A stretch of DNA of 64,000 nt from Kwoniella bestiolae CBS 10118. Lineage: Eukaryota; Basidiomycota; Tremellomycetes; Tremellales; Cryptococcaceae. The translations under genes were made by a program, and so were the position numbers. Positions 60,949 through 64,000 of the stretch are shown here, one piece after another; the first letter of the stretch is position 1, and every line of letters starts with the position of its first letter. The DNA is taken from NCBI RefSeq assembly GCF_000512585.2, contig NC_089241.1:1984001-2048000 (forward strand). The letters run 5' to 3'. Under the pieces are notes generated by a model that saw only the letters and a program-made list of their open reading frames with translations, was not told the DNA's origin and ran no database searches.

Positions 60949-63608
60949 CTAGTCACTCAACTCATGCAAATTCCCATCTTCATCCTCATGATATATCCCA
61001 GTGATCATCTCATCCTCCAGATAATCATCATTATCTTCGTTTCCACCCATATCATAATGGTCTTCCACACCGTCCTCTGCACTCTCCTCTCCTTGTCTAG
61101 TCATAATCTCCGCATCATCGACTTCTTGAAGTCCAAGATCTGAGAGTGATGTGAGAGGGACAGTCCTGACCACTTTGACCTCTTCCTCTTCCTCTACCCC
61201 AACCCCATCCACATCTACAGTCTTGTTTCCGGAAGAAGGTAGACAGTTCATCGAGTAGTCCGCTCGGAGTTCAGGTAGGGTCAAACCTGTCATGACTATT
61301 TCACAAAGATAAGGTAGATATCAGCTATATACCGATCGATAGACTTTCAGCTGATCAATACTCACTTTCAATGAATATAGCAAGTGTGTACTGGACAATC
61401 AGATAAATCAACTTCATGCTTAGTGTGACGGATATACGGTAACTCACAAAAGCATCGTTCCCCGCATTGCCGCACTTCTCAGGCCTCCTAGTAGGATCAG
61501 ACCCGAAAATTGTCAAAGCTGTTTCCTCGAGTGATCGCTTGGTTCGACCGGCGTATTGATGAGATCCTACTGATACAGGAAGGACATTCTCGATTGACCC
61601 GAAGAGACTGGCAGTGTTCTACACGAACGTCACTCATATCAGCTTACGAGGTAGGATATACTCTGGCAGCGGATCATGCAACTTACAATAATGAACACCG
61701 ATCCACATCCCGCTGCACACATATAGGGAGGGACTTCCCATCCATCAGGCTGCAGATCACTATCCGTCAAGGAAACGTCTAGTCCAATGTCCTTGAAATC
61801 GAGGCTATCCCCATCTGAAACATGAGATACGATATCTATCCACAATGTCAGCTCTGTCACTGTAGTAAAATCCAGGCAGCTCACATATCGGTCCATTCCC
61901 AGCTTTCTTAGACAGATCCTTGATCTTCTGTTTCAGTGTCATACGAATCTTGTGCACTTCAACGGGTAAAGAGTCGCCAAATAGATATGAATCCCTGAGG
62001 TCAGGTTGTGATTCGCCGTTCTTCTTGTCTAATAAGTGATCTTGGACGCTGATAGCACAGTTTAGTTGTCCATTCGGCAATCACAATACACGGCATGGCT
62101 CACATGAAATGACCCATATCTCTCATTTCTTCGTAATCCATACCTTCCTCTTTCTGCTTAGGACCTTTCAATTCTTCAGGAATTTTCTCCCACCAAATCG
62201 CGGAATATCCAATCTCCAGTGTAATCGATGGATCTTTCTCCCATCTCGTCACGCTCAAAGCGATGAATAAGCTTCTACCAATCTCAGGAGGAATGTCGGT
62301 AGATCCTTCATCCTCCTCTTCTTCTTCTACCGAGGTAGGTCTGGGCCGTTGTGAGTCTGGGAGAGAAGCGAGCAGTCCACCGCTGATGGCAAGGATGAAA
62401 GCTTGTTGGCAGTGGAAATGGTACGATGCGCCAGTGTCGTTGAAGGGAGTAGAGGAGCCTGATGAGATGGAGGGTGAGGGTGAGATTGCATCTCTGGTTG
62501 GTGGGATTGGTGCTCCGACGTCGAATACGACATAATTGTTGGGTGGGGCAGGTTCAGTTGTAGGTGATTTTTGCTTTTCTGCATCTGATGTAAGCTCAAG
62601 ACCAATCGATTATGACTACAAGCCTTTCAGGTGACTCACCAACATTTGTCATCGCAGATTTCTCATTCCCATCATTCAAGGGAAATCCGCCCCAGCCTGT
62701 GCCATCAGCGACTTCTTGACGAGCCGCAGCACTCTTGACCGATCGTTCTGGACCTTTCCTCAGACCCGGTCCCTCCGTGAAATTATCCTTCAAAGCTTCG
62801 TACCGATGTGGATCAAACTCAGGAACAGGTATACCTTGTCTTCGATATCTGTCTACTGTCCTACCATCTTTCCCGACCTTCTTAGATAGCTCTTTGAGGA
62901 AGCCAGAGGAGCCAATTTTGATAGGTACCTTTCATGGGAGATCTCGTCAGCTCATTGACCCTTAAAGTTTCAAGCAGATTGAGAATGACTCACGATGGTG
63001 ACCATGTCACTAGCTCTACAAGGATAACTAGGCAAGGGTACCCAATCATCTTTCCCTTCTTCCAAGGAAGGCATCTCAAGTTTGGCTGCTTTCTCTTCAC
63101 CATTTTCCTCGGCCAACAATTCTGCTCGTTTTGCGTGGTATTTCCTCCAGGACGGAGTAGTCAGTCGCATTTCATGGATGTAGTATTGCAGATATTGAAG
63201 TTGCTTGATCTTCCAGAGAAGTCGAGGTTTACCATATTCGTCGGTACCTATCATTTTGTCACCTGAATTGAAGGAACTTATCTGGTGGAAAGCTGACTTA
63301 CCTATGTAAAGAGTCAAACCGCCATCACCAGGTGTACGAAGTGGATGATCAGGCTGGCATAGCGCATAACCATTGATCAGAGCCCCCATCGCTTGAGCCT
63401 ACTGGATCGTCAGCTGATGACAACTTTCATACCGCGACAGCTCATAAAACGGAAGAACACTAACATGAGAGGGACTCAGCTTATCGATATACCTGAATAC
63501 GATATCGGAATGTTTGAAATATCCATCCTTGACGAATTCCAACCCTTCCTTGGAAAGAGGTTTGGTCGGCTGGGCTGGTCGCTCGACAGTCTCTGTGTCG
63601 ATGCTCAT
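60949..63608 (-). CDS. Gfd2/YDR514C-type DEDDh-fold protein with degenerate active site
   Basis: Multi-intron gene starting MSIDTETVERPAQ. The N-terminal part has FKHSDIVFRYIDKL and KQLQYLQYYIHEMRLTTPSWRKYHAKR. The C-terminal half fits the fungal exonuclease-fold family of Gfd2/YDR514C and QDE-2-interacting proteins: RWEKDPSITLEIGYSAIWW, then GHFIVQDHLL and DLRDSYLFGDS, then FKDIGLD, FIINTASLFGSI, RSLEETALTIFG, and CGNAGNDAFYTLAIFIEM. The usual motif I Asp-x-Glu appears as Ser-Val-Thr in LSVTRWEKD, and the His of motif III (His-x4-Asp) is Gly, so catalysis is unlikely. An acidic tail with three Asp/Glu runs ends NLHELSD. Family assignment comes from motif order read by eye, so it is fairly but not fully sure. 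Confidence 0.75.
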
Positions 63609-64000
63609 TTTGAAGAACGTTTAGAGAGTGATTTCATATCATTGAGCAGTAAGGAAGAAGAACGAGTTGATCAGTAGAGAGTGAGAAGGAAGACATCATC
63701 CCAAGTTCAATGTTTACGAGGAATGGCTACAGTGATCAAGGTCCAAGCGTTGGATAGTTGACTGACTTGACGACTGGATGACCTCCACCTTGGGATTTCA
63801 ACTGCGCATTAGTATCAATTACGTAATACATTCCATCTGCGTCATGTTTTCCTATCATATGCATGCCAAGAATGAAGTCCTCGTATGGTCGACGTTGAAA
63901 GAGCGAATAAAGATAAGCAAAAGATGAAGACAACGTCCTCTGCATTTCATCTCTTCACAGTCTAACATACCATCTCAAATCCTATACACAACACATACCA
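63609..64000. other. Window end, upstream of the Gfd2-like gene
   Basis: No firm gene. A minus-strand frame at 63736-63945 (69 residues, starting MQRTLSSSFAYLYSLFQ) has protein-like composition but no recognised family; it could be a chance frame or part of a gene lying beyond the window. The rest would hold the Gfd2-like promoter. Confidence 0.3.

Noticed and set aside
1..64000. CRISPR array, prophage, secondary-metabolite cluster or mating-type locus
   Set aside because: No regularly spaced repeats, phage genes, PKS/NRPS or terpene genes, or pheromone/homeodomain genes are visible.

Overview
The window is nuclear DNA from a basidiomycete yeast of the Tremellales, most likely Cryptococcus or Kwoniella. 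Genes are packed closely on both strands. Almost every gene is broken by short introns of about 50-90 bp with GTGAGT/GTAAGT donors, CTGAT/CTAAC-like branch sites and TAG/CAG acceptors. The gene content is ordinary eukaryotic: a myosin-motor chitin synthase, PRP4, KRR1, MTR4, TIM23, MDM12, MBP1, a Sit4/PP6 phosphatase and ATG11. No bacterial operon, CRISPR array, transposon, rRNA or convincing tRNA is visible. All CDS coordinates run from start codon to stop codon and include introns.

Layout: 892-8142 (+) class V-type chitin synthase; 8734-11483 (-) MGS1/WRNIP1 ATPase; 11818-14390 (+) REX-type RNA exonuclease; 15509-15995 (+) Hsp12-like stress protein; a gene-poor 2.3 kb stretch; 18330-21176 (+) unknown protein; 21694-23202 (+) MDM12; 23736-25347 (-) pantothenate synthetase; 25813-28243 (+) PRP4; 28666-32078 (-) MBP1; 32587-34156 (+) KRR1; 34508-36418 (-) SIT4/PP6; 36903-38274 (+) GET2-like; 38547-42853 (-) CSC1/OSCA-type channel with an apparent frame break; 43866-44207 (+) small unknown ORF; 44444-49008 (-) MTR4; 49329-50465 (+) TIM23; 50864-52864 (-) Ser/Thr-rich membrane protein; 52942-53851 (-) unknown; 54313-55156 (-) unknown; 55511-60566 (+) ATG11; 60949-63608 (-) Gfd2-type DEDDh-fold protein. 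Genes largely alternate between divergent pairs sharing 300-500 bp promoters and convergent pairs sharing 270-590 bp of 3' sequence.

The genes do not form a cluster with one function. Themes that recur are wall and membrane stress (chitin synthase, CSC1-like channel, Hsp12-like protein, Ser/Thr-rich membrane protein), RNA processing (PRP4, KRR1, MTR4, REX), mitochondrial and ER membrane biology (MDM12, TIM23, GET2), and cell cycle, repair and autophagy (MBP1, MGS1, SIT4, ATG11).

I found no clearly new multi-gene system. The points most worth checking are the frame break in the CSC1-like gene, the loss of catalytic residues in the DEDDh-fold protein, a Val instead of Leu at the C-terminus of the PP6-like phosphatase, a minisatellite inside an MTR4 intron, tiny terminal exons that gene finders would miss, and an MCB site inside an inverted repeat in the MBP1 promoter.
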